DNA from: Ooceraea biroi
Taxonomy: Eukaryota > Arthropoda > Insecta > Hymenoptera > Formicidae
Length of the DNA: 64,000 bases
Assembly (NCBI RefSeq): GCF_003672135.1
Contig: NC_039506.1
Coordinates: 2,170,001-2,234,000, forward strand
Direction of reading: 5' to 3'
Part shown: positions 13,901 to 26,352 of the stretch, in pieces
Layout of the letters: each line of letters opens with the position of its first letter
Position numbering within the stretch: the stretch's first letter is position 1
Made by a program: the position numbers and the translations under genes
Notes under the pieces: model-generated
What the model was told of the DNA's origin: nothing
What the model saw: the letters and a program-made list of their open reading frames with translations, nothing else
The model's database searches: none

Positions 13901-15835
13901 AAGATTTATTCGTAACTGATTAGCGCAATTTATTCTTCATATTCATGATATACATTTCTCTCGCCCATCTTTCATTAGAAAAACGTGTATCTATTTTAAT
14001 TAATTAGGGAAGGATTAGCCATCGCCTTGAATCTTATTCGATATAATATCGGCTAAACTTCAAATAAAGCTGCCGCAAGAGATTAAAGAATTTATCTTCT
14101 TAATTTAACTATTCGTCTAAGTACTTTACACTGTAATGCGTTTAATTGCCTACTAATAACGAAAAAATAAAATTGTTTTATTTACACGTGCATATGCACG
14201 CATACAGAGGCTAAAGACAGTCTTTCTAGGATCTTAGTTTTAAATGAATAAATATACAGAAACAGCACAAGTTACTTTTACGCAGAAAATATTTCCGAAA
14301 CACGAATATAAGGCACTGAAATATATCTTACGATCTATATGCTACGTGTTACACATATATACATAAAAATATATGTGTAAATCATCGTAATCATAATACA
14401 TGATCGATGCGAATTAAGCTTGTGCAAGTAAAGTTTTTTGCAAAATCTAAGGGGCGATTTATGTACATTCCGCATTGTGCGAATCTAGAACATCATCAAT
14501 AACCGTAACTGTATATTTTAATAAATATTGCTATATTTATTATTTATAGCATATGAATAAGTAATTAGTATTAAATATAATACCCTAACTACAAATTTGC
14601 TAGAGAATATATCGGAAGCATTAAAATTCTTATAACTAAAAACTATCGCAATTCAATATACACGTGTGTGCATAAACTATATAACAAATTAATACATTTG
14701 TTAAATGGATAATAAGTAAATAAATAAATGTGCATATTTATTTACTTATTTATTTGTCTATATCTTGAAGATCTTTAGTAGATTTTAGACAATGCTACAC
14801 AATATTCTTTCGATAATTTCAGTACATATATGTAAATACACACAAAAAATTGTCATATTCTTATAGAACCAAGAATGAGCTATTTTATTGTGCGTTGTCA
14901 AATATTTAATTAGCATAAGAAAATACTAAATTCTTATACAATATTATATTTAACATTATCATTATATGATTACATTACACGCGCGCGCATACACAATCTT
15001 GTGGTTACGAATAGTAGTAAAGCATCGAATAAATTTTCGAATTTGTAAATAATAAATTTTGTTTAATCTATAAAATTTGTCTTTTTCTCTTCTTTGGCTA
15101 TAGATCAGTTTTAGTGATACAATCGTAATGTATGACTAATATATTGTAATACTAATATATTGCAATGACTTTTCATTATTATTTGATAAAATGATTTTTT
15201 AACTATGATACCAATTTATAAGTAATACTGATTAGACTAGAATTGAGTTGCTTCAAATTCTTTTCTTGATTTTAAAGTAAATTAAGAATAAAATATCGCA
15301 ATATATAACAAATAAATATTGTATTAATTAATAAATTATAAATTATGCTGAAACAGATTTATAAATTTTAGCTACCAATGGAGGATATTGTGTGAATTAT
15401 TATTATAACATTTGGCAGATTCTTCAGATAATTTAATGATAAATATTGAAACGCGCGTCGAAGACTTCAAATCGAAAACAGTTAAATTAAATTAAAGCTC
15501 CTAACTCTCTTCTCGTTGATCTTAATTTAATGTTATTACGAAGGAATCAGAAGTTCAAGTCATTTCACTATAAATTTTAAGTAAAACAAGTGTAAAATTA
15601 TTTAAAAAATAATATCTTTCTATATAAGTACATCCTCCATGTTAAAACAACAAAATTTATTCATAATATGCTACTAAATCTTTAAATATGTAAACTCGCA
15701 AAACGCATCATTCAAAACATTTAAATTTATCATTACATGTTCTCTTACATATAATTTCTTTCTCACCATATTTTTCGTAGCCCAATTTACTTTAGTTTTC
15801 TTTCATTTCCTGTCTCAAAAATAATCCTGTCTCTT
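10989..15835. other. AT-rich intergenic region between convergent FHIP and SLC35G1-like genes
   Basis: About 4.8 kb of very AT-rich DNA, expected to include both 3' UTRs. The longest ORF (12054-12326) has the composition of random AT-rich sequence and no recognisable motif. Small items seen: a short tandem repeat at 12829-12865 (ATCGATTTGCG twice), an AAATAAATAAAT palindrome around 14710-14755 and a GCGCGCGC run near 14980. No gene or RNA is supported. Confidence 0.6.
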
Positions 15836-16882
15836 CTATATCATCAAGATTCCGAGAGACTTTTTAATATTAGATGTTTCAGGCAATGAAAGAGCCCACT
15901 TTCTAAGACCCGTTAACAAAACTGAACTCGTGACTAGTATAGCACCCCCTACTGAATATCGATTTGGTATCTCATTAAAAAATAACACCTGCCAAAAAAA
16001 TGCAAAGACAATGTCCGTGGATCTTGCTATGGCCACTGGACCGGCTTGTTCCATCTGAAGAGCTAAAGTCAGCAGGATCTGGCCTGCGAAACTAAACAGT
16101 GCGAGCGCCACAACCAAAAGTCTATCTGTACCACAGCGCGGTAAGCATAACGCACCGATAGCCCACGATATAAGTGTAGTCTGTACTAAGGCAAATGATC
16201 CGAAATTTGTCATTATAACGGAGAAGTGAAGACCTTTCAGTGCGCGTAGTAAGACGTACGCATTCGCGCCAAATAGCGTAGCCGAGAAAGCAGCCACGGC
16301 TCCCCACAGGTCCGCATGCCCCGGGTTAATATCCCCGTCCGAAAGAGATTCCACGGTGTGACCAAAGATCAGTGGCGGTCGCGTTATTAAGATCACGCCA
16401 ATCAGTGTCAAGCACACGGTAACAACGTTGAATAGTCCGCACGGCTCTTTCAGAAATATCCGTGCGAATATCGCGACGAACACAGGAACGGAAAACACAA
16501 CAACAGAGGCATCAGCCAGCGGCATGTGCCTGAACGCGTAAAAGCTCAACATAAGTCCCGTCGTACCGATGAAACTTCTTAGGATAAGTATTAGTCTACG
16601 CCCCTTTGGAAAAGGATGTTCACCCTTGTAAATCACAATTGGTATGGCTGGCAACAGCACCCCCAGAAATCGGAAGATGGCCAGTTCTACAGGATTCACC
16701 TCTACCAGACTTTTAACAATAACGCTGCATAATGAGAAGAACAGAGACGAGAGTGTCGCTAATACCAGGCCCAGATAGGGACACGATTTACATAGTAAAG
16801 TAGAGAACTTTCTTTTATGATTCGTTGAGTTGCTCTCTACATCACCGTCGACTAAATGTTGCAATTCCACATGCTCCGACAT
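15836..16882 (-). CDS. SLC35G1-like drug/metabolite transporter (EamA family)
   Basis: A single uninterrupted ORF of 348 residues. I start it at ATG 16882 because the sequence directly before it reads CTCTTACAG, a good splice acceptor; the ORF is open for 14 codons further upstream but these are probably intron. The protein has about ten hydrophobic segments in two homologous halves, the pattern of two EamA domains. Recognisable blocks are SSLFFSLCSVIVKS, FRFLGVLLPAIP, GTTGLMLSFYAF, PLADASVVVFSVPVFVAIFA and, in the second half, AQILLTLALQ-like AGQILLTLALQMEQAGPVAI. This matches the SLC35G1 (TMEM20/POST) group, whose substrates are not firmly known and which has been placed in the ER or plasma membrane. 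It faces TANGO2 head-to-head across 1.5 kb. Confidence 0.85.
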   Translation of the reverse strand: MSEHVELQHLVDGDVESNSTNHKRKFSTLLCKSCPYLGLVLATLSSLFFSLCSVIVKSLVEVNPVELAIFRFLGVLLPAIPIVIYKGEHPFPKGRRLILILRSFIGTTGLMLSFYAFRHMPLADASVVVFSVPVFVAIFARIFLKEPCGLFNVVTVCLTLIGVILITRPPLIFGHTVESLSDGDINPGHADLWGAVAAFSATLFGANAYVLLRALKGLHFSVIMTNFGSFALVQTTLISWAIGALCLPRCGTDRLLVVALALFSFAGQILLTLALQMEQAGPVAIARSTDIVFAFFWQVLFFNEIPNRYSVGGAILVTSSVLLTGLRKWALSLPETSNIKKSLGILMI

Positions 16883-18426
16883 ATCTGTAAGAGAAATAGC
16901 TTGCATTGCGATTAAGTGCAACAAATACGCGACGCAAGAATCCTATTGTCAATGTAAAACAGCAAGAAATAGTATTCGCCTATGAGACAAAATATTTTCA
17001 GATAGAAAACACTTGATGCTTAGAACAGAACAAAATACTGAAGTCTCTGATCGAGTAGGGTCAACATCAACTTTGGCACTTGACACGGTTCAATAACGTG
17101 GACCCTGCTTTAATGACACAAAGTTGAATAATATAAAAGCATCCATCTCTTAGATAATCACATAGAAAATTAAATAATTCCAGCAATCGTGTTTGCGAAT
17201 CATATTTCTTGTAAATCATGAAAATAATAATAACAATGATACAGCGGTAACTGATACAGCATCGAAGATCCGCGTTGCTTTACACTTTACGGTCTCGTTC
17301 AGTCATTAAGCATCGTGTCGGTCAAAGTGCAAAGGATTATTGCTGCCACTTACCTGTGACGCTTGTAACTCATTAAACACGTGAGCAACTATGAAGATAC
17401 GTGATGATTCATGCAGCGCAGGACAAAGTCTATGACGGAAGGTTAAGGGCATTAGCGACCGTGGTGCAATTATCATCTAGCGTCACGAGACATCAGATGC
17501 GTCCGTTTCATGTTCACTCGCTAAATGCCATATTCAGCGATAGCGTAGCCAAGTCTGGACTATATCTGCGAGTGTCGGCTCCGACCGCCGTCAGTCTACT
17601 TCTATTACTCGTGAGTGGTGCTTCTATTTTCATCCGCTGAACTATCGATTCGTATATACCGCCAGAACGCCAAGTGCCAGTAGTGTATTTCCTTTCTTCC
17701 TCCCTGCTTGCGATAGAAAATTCTATCGTTTCGCCGTAGGTCCGTTCGTTTTAGCTGCACCCCTTGCCATTCTCGGGATTTAAATTGAACCGGATACGCG
17801 ACAAGGAGAAGCTAGACAGCGGCATCTCTTTTCGCGGGAAGCGCCATCTGCAGCATCCCGGAAATTGAGCTTCGCAAATTCCGCAATCGTTATACGCGCG
17901 TCTTGTGTGCGATCGTATCTATGCTTAATCTGAAAAAAATCGCTCGAGGCGATGCTGTATTGACGGTTTCAGATTTTCGCCCGCGAAAAGATGTAAAAAA
18001 ATGCAACTGAACGATCTTACTCCGACAAACGGTGCACATGCAAAACCTGTGCACAGAAGTCGACGTACTGCGCATCGCTCTTTCAGATGCGTTCAATCGC
18101 TACTTAGCACTTACCATGAGCGATATAGGAAAATATATTTATCTATATATGTAAATTTGTAATAATGTATTCAAGTCTACGAAATGCGTCAAAGACGTGG
18201 CTTATCCCGTTATGCGTAGATCGTGAGCAAGTATTTTTGGCACGCTGGCACCGCGAGCGTTATGCATCATCATCGTCAGAGGTTTTGTAAACAAAATATA
18301 ACATCGTAATTTATGAGATATCTGATAACGCGTTATCACAGATTCGGAGAATAAAGGAAATACAAGATTTTGGTTATAAAGAGCAGCCGTTTGTATCTTT
18401 CTAGCGATTGCAAATACTAATCAACC
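16883..18426. other. Divergent promoter region of SLC35G1-like and TANGO2
   Basis: This holds the upstream UTR exon(s) of the SLC35G1-like gene and the TANGO2 promoter. The middle (17250-18120) is CpG-rich compared with the flanks. ORFs at 17401-17640 (+) and 17890-18096 (-) show no recognisable protein features. A perfect palindrome with two GATAA words is at 18323-18338. Confidence 0.55.
18323..18338. promoter_or_regulatory. Perfect 16-bp palindrome TGATAACGCGTTATCA
   Basis: An exact 16-bp palindrome about 90 bp before the TANGO2 start codon. It contains two opposed GATAA words around an ACGCGT core, so a dimeric factor or a pair of GATA-type factors could bind. The role is inferred; only the symmetry and position are seen. 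Confidence 0.4.
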
Positions 18427-19825
18427 ATGTGCATCCTATTTGTCTACCGCAATCCGAATGCTGATGCTGGATCCTATCGATTGATAGTGGCATCGAATCG
18501 AGATGAAGCATACAGACGTCCTGCGTCAGCGGCTCACTACTGGGAGAAACATCCTGAATGTTTGGGAGGTACAAAAATATGAATAGCTTGCCTCTGAAAG
18601 TGATTGAACATCATTATTATCAATATAATAAACAATTTTGATATTACTTGATTTACGAGATATTTTTGGTGATCTCACATAGTTTACAATGAAAATAGAA
18701 ATAAAATTAAATGTAATGTAATAGAAGCCATAACAATAAAATTAAAATGAATAAGAAACAAATTTAATTTAAACAAACTTAAATTACTTATAAAATTATT
18801 ATCATATCAGGCATTGACATGGAACCTGGTAAGGAAGGAGGAACCTGGTTGGCTTTGTCGATGAAAGGAAAAGCTGCTGTAATCTTGAATCTAGTTATGC
18901 CAGAAGGTAAAACAAATTTACCAAAAAAGGGTCGCGGTTCCTTGATAAGCAACTTTGTTATTTCTAATGATTCCATGGAACCATATTTGAACAAATTGCA
19001 CGCAGAAAATAGTAATGGACAACCTTACAATCCTTATTGTTTGGTTTTGCTAGACTTGAAGTATGTATTAATAAATATTAATTATTATATAAAATAATAT
19101 TATATTCTAGTGAAATGTTCAAGTGTTCATTATATCCTTTTCTTTCTTTTCTCTAGCAATATATATAACTATATTATAAAATTATGTTATTGTATTTTAT
19201 CACATATATTTAATTTTGTTTATATATTTTTTTCAGTAATGCAGATATACATTATTTAAGTAGCAACGTAACGTCCTCAGGGCCACAGATGTGTCATGAT
19301 AATATTATAGGCGTTGGAAATAGTGGCATAGAGTGTCCATATAAGAAAGTTGAAAAAGGAAAGGAAGAATTTAGACATATTGTACAAAATGTGAATACGT
19401 CGAAACAAGATAATCTCATCGACGAACTTATTAATTTTCTCAAATCGGAGAAAAGGTATGAAGGTCAAATTTATAATATATTCAAATATATAATTTTCAT
19501 AGATATTCAAACTTCTTAAAACTTAAATATTGAATTTCTGCAAAATGTTCTCATATAACTGAATATTGAATTTATGTAAAATGTTCTCGTATGCAACATT
19601 TCATTCTGCAGATGCCTACCAGATCCCGAATTACAGAGAAGATCTCCAAACCAGTACGAGGAACTTAGTTCGATTTTTATTACTGGAACAGAATATGGTA
19701 CAAGAACGCATTCTGTGTTATTGGTCGATGGTTCAAATCAAGTAACATTCGTAGAAGAGACCCTTATGCCTAATTCTACATGGAAACGACAAAGTTTTCA
19801 GAATAAGTTGATACATATGTATTGA
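18427..19825 (+). CDS. Tango2: TANGO2 (NRDE family) homologue
   Basis: Four exons: 18427-18568, 18811-19060, 19237-19455, 19612-19825; phases close to 274 residues, as in human TANGO2 (276). The protein starts MCILFVYRN and carries the family-defining NRDE motif in VASNRDEAYRRP near residue 30, followed by GGTWLALSMKG and, in the last exon, SSIFITGTEYGTRTHSVLL, the usual C-terminal block. Family knowledge: TANGO2 was found in a fly screen for Golgi organisation and secretion; the human gene underlies a metabolic crisis disorder, and roles in mitochondria, lipid or haem handling have been proposed. The Cys at position 2 is the presumed N-terminal nucleophile-like residue of the family. A possible poly(A) signal AATAAA is at 19870-19875. 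Confidence 0.95.
19525..19592. repeat. 36-bp-period tandem duplication in TANGO2 intron 3
   Basis: Two copies of a unit with AATATTGAATTT and AAAATGTTCTC (19525-19556 and 19561-19592) differing at a few positions, just upstream of the exon 4 acceptor. Confidence 0.75.
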
Positions 19826-20199
19826 TGTTAAGAACATGAAAATGAATATGCAAATTGTAAATATCATGTAATAAAAATAGAAAACGTATTTGCGTTATGT
19901 AATCAGAGTTATTATATGCATATATAAATTTTATTTAGATTTATAAATTTCAGAAATTATAAATCTTATAAAGATTATCTTGGAAGATTATCCGAGTTCG
20001 ATTTTTATATTTTTGCTTAACAATAGAAGTAACGAAACGAACAAGTTTTTGTATGAAAAAAAAATTGATAGTACATTGTACATAAGAAAAGAGAGAATAT
20101 ATAATAACATTAGTGCGAAATTGTTTAATCCAGTATTTTTTCTTATTAAATCATATGCATTCATTTTACCCTAACTTACCCCGAGTCAACTACACGTTA
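19826..20199. other. Overlap-prone 3' region between convergent TANGO2 and FANCD2
   Basis: Only 374 bp separates the two stop codons. A plus-strand AATAAA is at 19870-19875 and a minus-strand AATAAA (TTTATT on the plus strand) at 19930-19935, so FANCD2 transcripts using that signal would nearly reach the TANGO2 end. The ORF at 19980-20174 is AT-rich noise. Confidence 0.5.
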
Positions 20200-23100
20200 T
20201 TAATTATTGTCTTCATCATCGGTTTCCTCCATTAAATCTTCACTTAAATCAGAATCCAAGATTTCAGATGACGCACTTACGAGTTCCTCAGAAACGGCAT
20301 TCATGTCTACTGCAGTCTCTTCTGACGATGTCTATAAAAACATAATAATAATATTTTACCTATTCATCTACGCCTTTTTTTTCACTACAATAATAAGATT
20401 CAAACTGATAAAAACCTGTGAAAGAATTTCACGTCCGTCTAAATTCTTATTGACAAGATTCCCCATCCAAAAGGCTGTTGCGCTGTCGTTAAGGACCAAC
20501 ATTCCTTTGACACTGTAAATTAATCTCTCTAGTATAGATTTTGCGGCAGGCACATATTTAGTTAACGGCAAATTCTTCTTTTCCGTGCAATCACAGCATA
20601 TAGCATGTAAGTATCGCGTACCACCTGGATGACAATACATGACGTTATTATGTGTTTAAAAAATGAAGGGAGAATATATACAAGGTATTCCATATAAACA
20701 CGCAATCTTGATCTTAACAGATATTTTCTGTCGTTTCTCACTTTGCATCATTTTCAGGATGCTAGTTACGTCGTCCGTTTGATACTTCAAATTATGTTCA
20801 AGTATAGGCATGCCAACATTTAGAAATTGCTTTATCAACAGCGGCATGTACCGCAGAAACAGCTGTATGAGAGATTTCGTTTTTAAAGTTTTGCAAATCT
20901 GCACGAGCTTTTGTACATTTGAAACAATGCTGTGCCATACCTTTATCCTCTTCGGATCTCTAGAAAACGTTCAATCAATTTTCCAAAATTAACTTTAACT
21001 AATTAATTAAATACGATAAGCTTTCTTGGAGAAGTTTTCTCAGAAAGAAAAGAGGAGAATTATTACTTACGAGTTGACCGTTAACAATGATATATTGATG
21101 CCTTTGATCAAACCATCGAACAATTTCTTATACAACAGATGGAAAATATTCCTGTTCACGGAAGGTATTTGTGTTAAAGTGCTCTGCACATTTTCTAAAT
21201 CCGAGACTTCGTTTGGCAACCATTTCAAGATTGATGTCACTACTTGTAACGGTAACGGTTCATTATCCATCCAATTATTTAATAACTGATTGATAGATAA
21301 CTTATATTGAGAACCGGTATGCTTATCCTCGGGCCATTCCAGACAGAGAAATCCGTATGCTAATTTGGCTAAAGATAAAATCAGTAACTATTATTATTAA
21401 TTGAAGGTTCTGTTATATCTTTCAAGCTGCAAAACTGAGCAAGTTAGAACCTTGACGCGTTAATAGTGCGTACTTTCACAATTTATTATCTGTGAATTTG
21501 TATAATATCAGAAAATATGCAAACGTTGTTTCTACTGACCGTGCCAAGAATTTAACTTGCCTATTTACCTTGGAAAATCAGTAACGTTATAACGTAATAA
21601 CAAGGAATTTAAAAACTTTGGAGTCTACTCAACATAGGATTGTATTGTTCGTGTATCTTACTCACCATGTTTGTCTTTGTACTGTTGGGTATAGGTTTCG
21701 GAATGTTTCATTAACGATTGGCACATGTTAACGAGAGCGGTAGCTAATGATATCTCGGTAGCAACATCCGACAACGATTCAAAATATTTGTACGACTCGG
21801 CAACGAGTTCCTTGCAAGAACGCAGCTGTGCATTTTCCTCATTAACTTGTCTAGCTAAGGTACGCAATCCCTCTAAAAAGATGTATTAGTAGCATGTGTG
21901 TGAATAATGTGAGACATTTTAATTATCAGTTGATAAAAATGCGGTACCACGCAGCAAGATGTTATATGTTACACTCAAGAATCCTTTCCAATCGAAAATT
22001 TTAGTCAGAAGGCGTAACAACAGTTTTGCTCCTTCTCTGAAATCGTGATTATTTTCTTGTCTCAATCGGTTGACGATGTCGTCCAATTTTGAGCAGATCT
22101 TTGGCAACAGGTGTATTAAATCTTTCACGAAAGACTCAGAAGGTTCATTTTCAAATATCGCCAAAAGCTCTCTTGTGAGAAAACAGACTTGCTTTATCGA
22201 TATGCCTTGCATTTCGCAACACGATGACGACTGTGAACCAGTTTTGATATCCAAAAGATGAGCTATCTAAACAAAACAACATAACACATTTTTGTTAAAT
22301 TTTTTAGAAATAAAATTTTTAAAATTAATTCACGTTTTTGAAATAAAAATTTTTTGTATACATTCATGTCAAACATTAAATTTTTATACCTTTGCATCAA
22401 ACTTCCTAAAGTATGCTGGATTTTTAGAGCACAGTATGGAACCCGTTTCCCATGGTTCATTCTCCGTAATTGTAATGTTCGCTTTGTTTCCTTTCGAAGA
22501 TTTCTTCCCTTTTTTAGTAGTTTTGTGCTCCATTTTTACAAATGGTGGTAATGGGAAGTAATGGAAGTAACATGGTGGTGGCTGATATTTAGTATCACAT
22601 AATGTTAGTAAAACATTTAGTTCACCTTGCAAATCGATCAAAGTATCTAGACGTTTTAGTATCTGTTCTTGCAGTAAGAGATCCGTCTGTGTAACAAAGC
22701 CTGTGATTATTTCCCTAAACCTGTAACATTTCTTTTAGTTTTTCGCACAATCACATCATTATAAATCATAAAATAATATTTAATTCTCATACTTACCAAT
22801 TAATACTGCATATCATGAGATCCAGTATTGGCGGTTCCGGTATATCAAAGTTTCCTGGCATTAGTATCTCACATCCCAGAAGAGCATCTATAGCTTGTAA
22901 TTCCCCATGCACGCTGAGCCTCATATTACACACTCTGAGAAGTCTAAACAATACTGGCGCAATTGAACCACTTCTTTTATTTCCCAAATTTAGCACACAG
23001 TTTTCTGACTCGTTTCCTGTTCCCTTATTTAGCCCAAATTTAGGTACTAAATCTTCACTGATAAACATAAAAATTACATCTATTTGATATTGAACTTGCA

Positions 23101-26100
23101 TTAACTTTAAGTACTTTATATTTATGAAACTCCCCCCAATCACAGAATAAATCAAATATAAATTTTAATTTAATATATTAATCTACTTTTTTAAATCTCT
23201 AAGTATCTCATGAGTTACATTAAAAAAAAATATAGAATCACATTGTATTTACCTGGATGGTAATGTATCTGTCATATATGTATTAATAAATTCATCCTCA
23301 ATACAGCTGGTAATTTTTTGTAAAAAGTTTGCATTAATATGTTCCGTTTGCACGATTACTTGTGACAATTGATCATAAAACAAAGGTTGCGATTTAGAAC
23401 AACTCTTCACGCTTTTCATTACTTTATCTGCAAAAGATATTTTGTTACATCGCGCATAATGCAAAACTATGATTTTCAAAACAAATTAATAAACATACTA
23501 AATAATTCCAGAGCTTGATCACAAGTCTCAACCTTTCCTGCTAGATGTTTTATCGCCATTACTGCTGCCATAACACCTTTGCACTTTGTGCTGAAATATG
23601 TGGATCAACATATTTATAAATTTAATAAATTAAAATATTCTATTAACTCCGTGACATGCTTACATCGGCTTAGCAACAGACAACTGTTTCTGCAACAGTA
23701 TGAACAGATCATCACGTAGCGATTCCGAAGTCACATCGTCAGCTAAACATAATCCATGTAATAAATCGCCCAGAGTGCCAACTTCTTCCAGTCCAAAGCA
23801 ATCTATCTTTTCTAGCAGAATTCTCAGGTGATTGCAATGAGATATCAAGCAATCTCTCTCAACCGTGTTCTCCGTCATTTTGCAAAGTATAGTCAGTGCG
23901 TGTTTTACAGTTTGATCGTTATTGCCCATGAGAAGAATAATCTTTTCTACAATCTCACGCTGTTTAAACAACATGTCTTTTTGGCTGACGAACTGCAATC
24001 GAAACCATTCTATTGCAAAATTAACAAACACGCACTCTTCAGATTTTAATAATTTAGACGCCAATTGCAATATCGCTGTTTGCAACTCCTGAACAACCTG
24101 AAAATATCACATACAAGTAATAGCACAAGTATTGTTCCGTTTAAATAAAAATCAATCTAGCAAATTTTTCGTTTGCAAGACATGTACACACCTCTTTGTA
24201 CTCATTGTAAAATGTGTGCAGCAAACTTATCCTGTAAAAGCCGCATCGGATGTTTTGTTTTAATAAAGTTTCTGCGCTCTTTTGTCTCGTTGTCCCAGAA
24301 AACACCAGGAGTAGAATGATTAAATCCATGGGCTTTGCATTTTTGTTGATATCTTTTATTAGCGCTAACACAACAGGCACTACGTCTTTAACCAACAACA
24401 TACACATCTTTAGCGTTTTAACTATCTGCACTTGATTTTTATAGCACTCTTCAACTTTGTCTCCAGCAAGAGGTTGCATCTCTATGTTGCGCAGTACAAG
24501 TAACGTTTGCTTGATAATGTCAGGTGTTACAGAATCGTTGAGAAGAAATCTGCAATAGAGTTACAAAAAAGTTGTCATTATTTGTTGGCATTTTACTACC
24601 AAAAACACAAGTAAAGGAAAAGTCAGTTAAATATACCTGATAACGGACGGTACAAATTTTATTTTCATATTCGTCTTTAGCAATTGCAAAACTTTAATTT
24701 TGTATTCTTCCAGACATTCCTCACTGAGATTAAAGGTGGTGATGCAGTTTAAGATCACATTTATCAATTCATTATTTTCTTCCAACATTTTTATCAGAAT
24801 TTGCGCGATACTCTGGTGCTGAACGTCTGACAAAATATCTGGCAGGAATAAGATGAGCTCATGTTGGAACCATAGTGGACACGTTTCTAACAACTGTTCT
24901 ATATTTGTAGTTAACGTATCGACATTGACTATAGTATCCAAAAAACGAAACTGATGTAGCAATAATATGGCCCAGGGTATTTTTTCGGGAGTATCTCTAA
25001 AAGGGAAAGCTATATAAAATTTCTTTACTACTAATAAAAGTTATGACACTTTTTAATGTCATGATCATTCAACGATTATTATCACATGATTAAATCTGTA
25101 TTTAGATAATACTATATTTAGTGATGCACTTACGCCAAGAGAACAAATTCATTGAGCTTAGATATAAAGATATTGTATACATCTGTTTGAATTTCTGTAA
25201 ATTCTAATAATATCCTTGCCAGAGATACATTGTTTAGAGCACTGAGACCTCTGGTATCGACAGACAATTCCATGTCATTTAACATCCTCTCAAATCTCCC
25301 TTCATTTTGAACATATTTATCTATTGTATTAATTATATCTTTTTTTTGGAATTGCTTCGAGTTTAATAGCTTGTTCATCTTCCTTTTGGCAACAGATGCA
25401 GGAACATCTAAATAAAGAAATTTAAATGCAAGTGTAATCTCACAAATCTTCTACCTACTTTTTTTTCTAGATAAAACATAGAATATATATTGTAGAAATA
25501 CTTACTAAGTACATGTACATCATCAACTGATAATGTAATTCCACACTTCTGTAAAAAATTAGAAAAAACACATAGCTCATCTTGCTTCCTGAATGAACGA
25601 TCCTCGCTGTTGACTTTGCATTTCTCCACAAGTTTATCAGTACTTTTACGTTTTTCTAATCTTGTAGCTGAATACAGTTCTTTAGATGTGTCGTGTTGCT
25701 TCTTCTGCGAGATGTTAGATTTGGTGATTGGTTTGATAGGTGATCTATAACTCGTGGAACCTTTCTTCAAGGGAGAATCCTCGTCAGTGTTAGTATTTTG
25801 TGTAGTTTTATGTTTCTTCCTGATGACTGTAGGTTCGTCGAATGAAACATCAAGATCACTGTCTTCTTCTGTTCTTTTGGGAACCTCCTCTGTTATTTTG
25901 GGACTCGCAACTCTAGATTTGTTCGTGAATGGATAACGACGCTTTATCGGCGTACTATTTTCTGAAGGGCGAGTATCCTCTGGGCTCATGACAGATGTGT
26001 TCATTGACACTTGACTATTCAGCTTCGATCTCGACACTGCAGTCTTGGATAATTTATGGCTAACAATCAAATCTTCTTCTTCCGAGGCATCATTTTGAAT

Positions 26101-26352
26101 CTCATAAAAATTTCGTTTTCTGCTTTTCATGGAAGAATTACTCCCTACTGATGATTGACTGTTTAGTGGCTTCAAAGCTGATGATCCGACGCCTGACAAT
26201 CTTCTATCAATAAATGAATCACTCCTTTCTTTTGTTGTGCAAAGACTTGCTTGCTTACTGCTGATGATGGAATCTGCCCTTTCTGAAGATTGACTATCTG
26301 ACTGCAGATTTCTGTGCAAGCTGCCCTTGAGCTTCAATTTTCTCCTATCCAT
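20200..26352 (-). CDS. FANCD2: Fanconi anaemia group D2 protein
   Basis: Fifteen exons: 26352-25506, 25407-25134, 24996-24637, 24549-24192, 24097-23664, 23590-23499, 23427-23253, 23057-22797, 22720-22390, 22266-21948, 21872-21666, 21368-21071, 20959-20742, 20624-20416, 20331-20200; phases close to 1504 residues (human about 1450). Diagnostic blocks run in the human order: CGITLSVDDVHVL, IRCGFYRISLLHTFY, LFRLLRVCNMRL then GELQAIDALLGC, WFREIITGF, and AFWMGNLVNKNLDGREI before an acidic tail ending EDNN. Family knowledge: FANCD2 forms a clamp with FANCI, is monoubiquitinated on one lysine by the Fanconi core ligase and acts in interstrand-crosslink repair in the nucleus. Odd points: an N-terminal basic, Ser-rich extension of about 215 residues compared with human, with clusters such as RKRNF, KRRYPF and RKKHK that may be nuclear localisation signals; and the position matching human Lys561 is Thr721 (codon 23774-23776). 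Confidence 0.95.
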
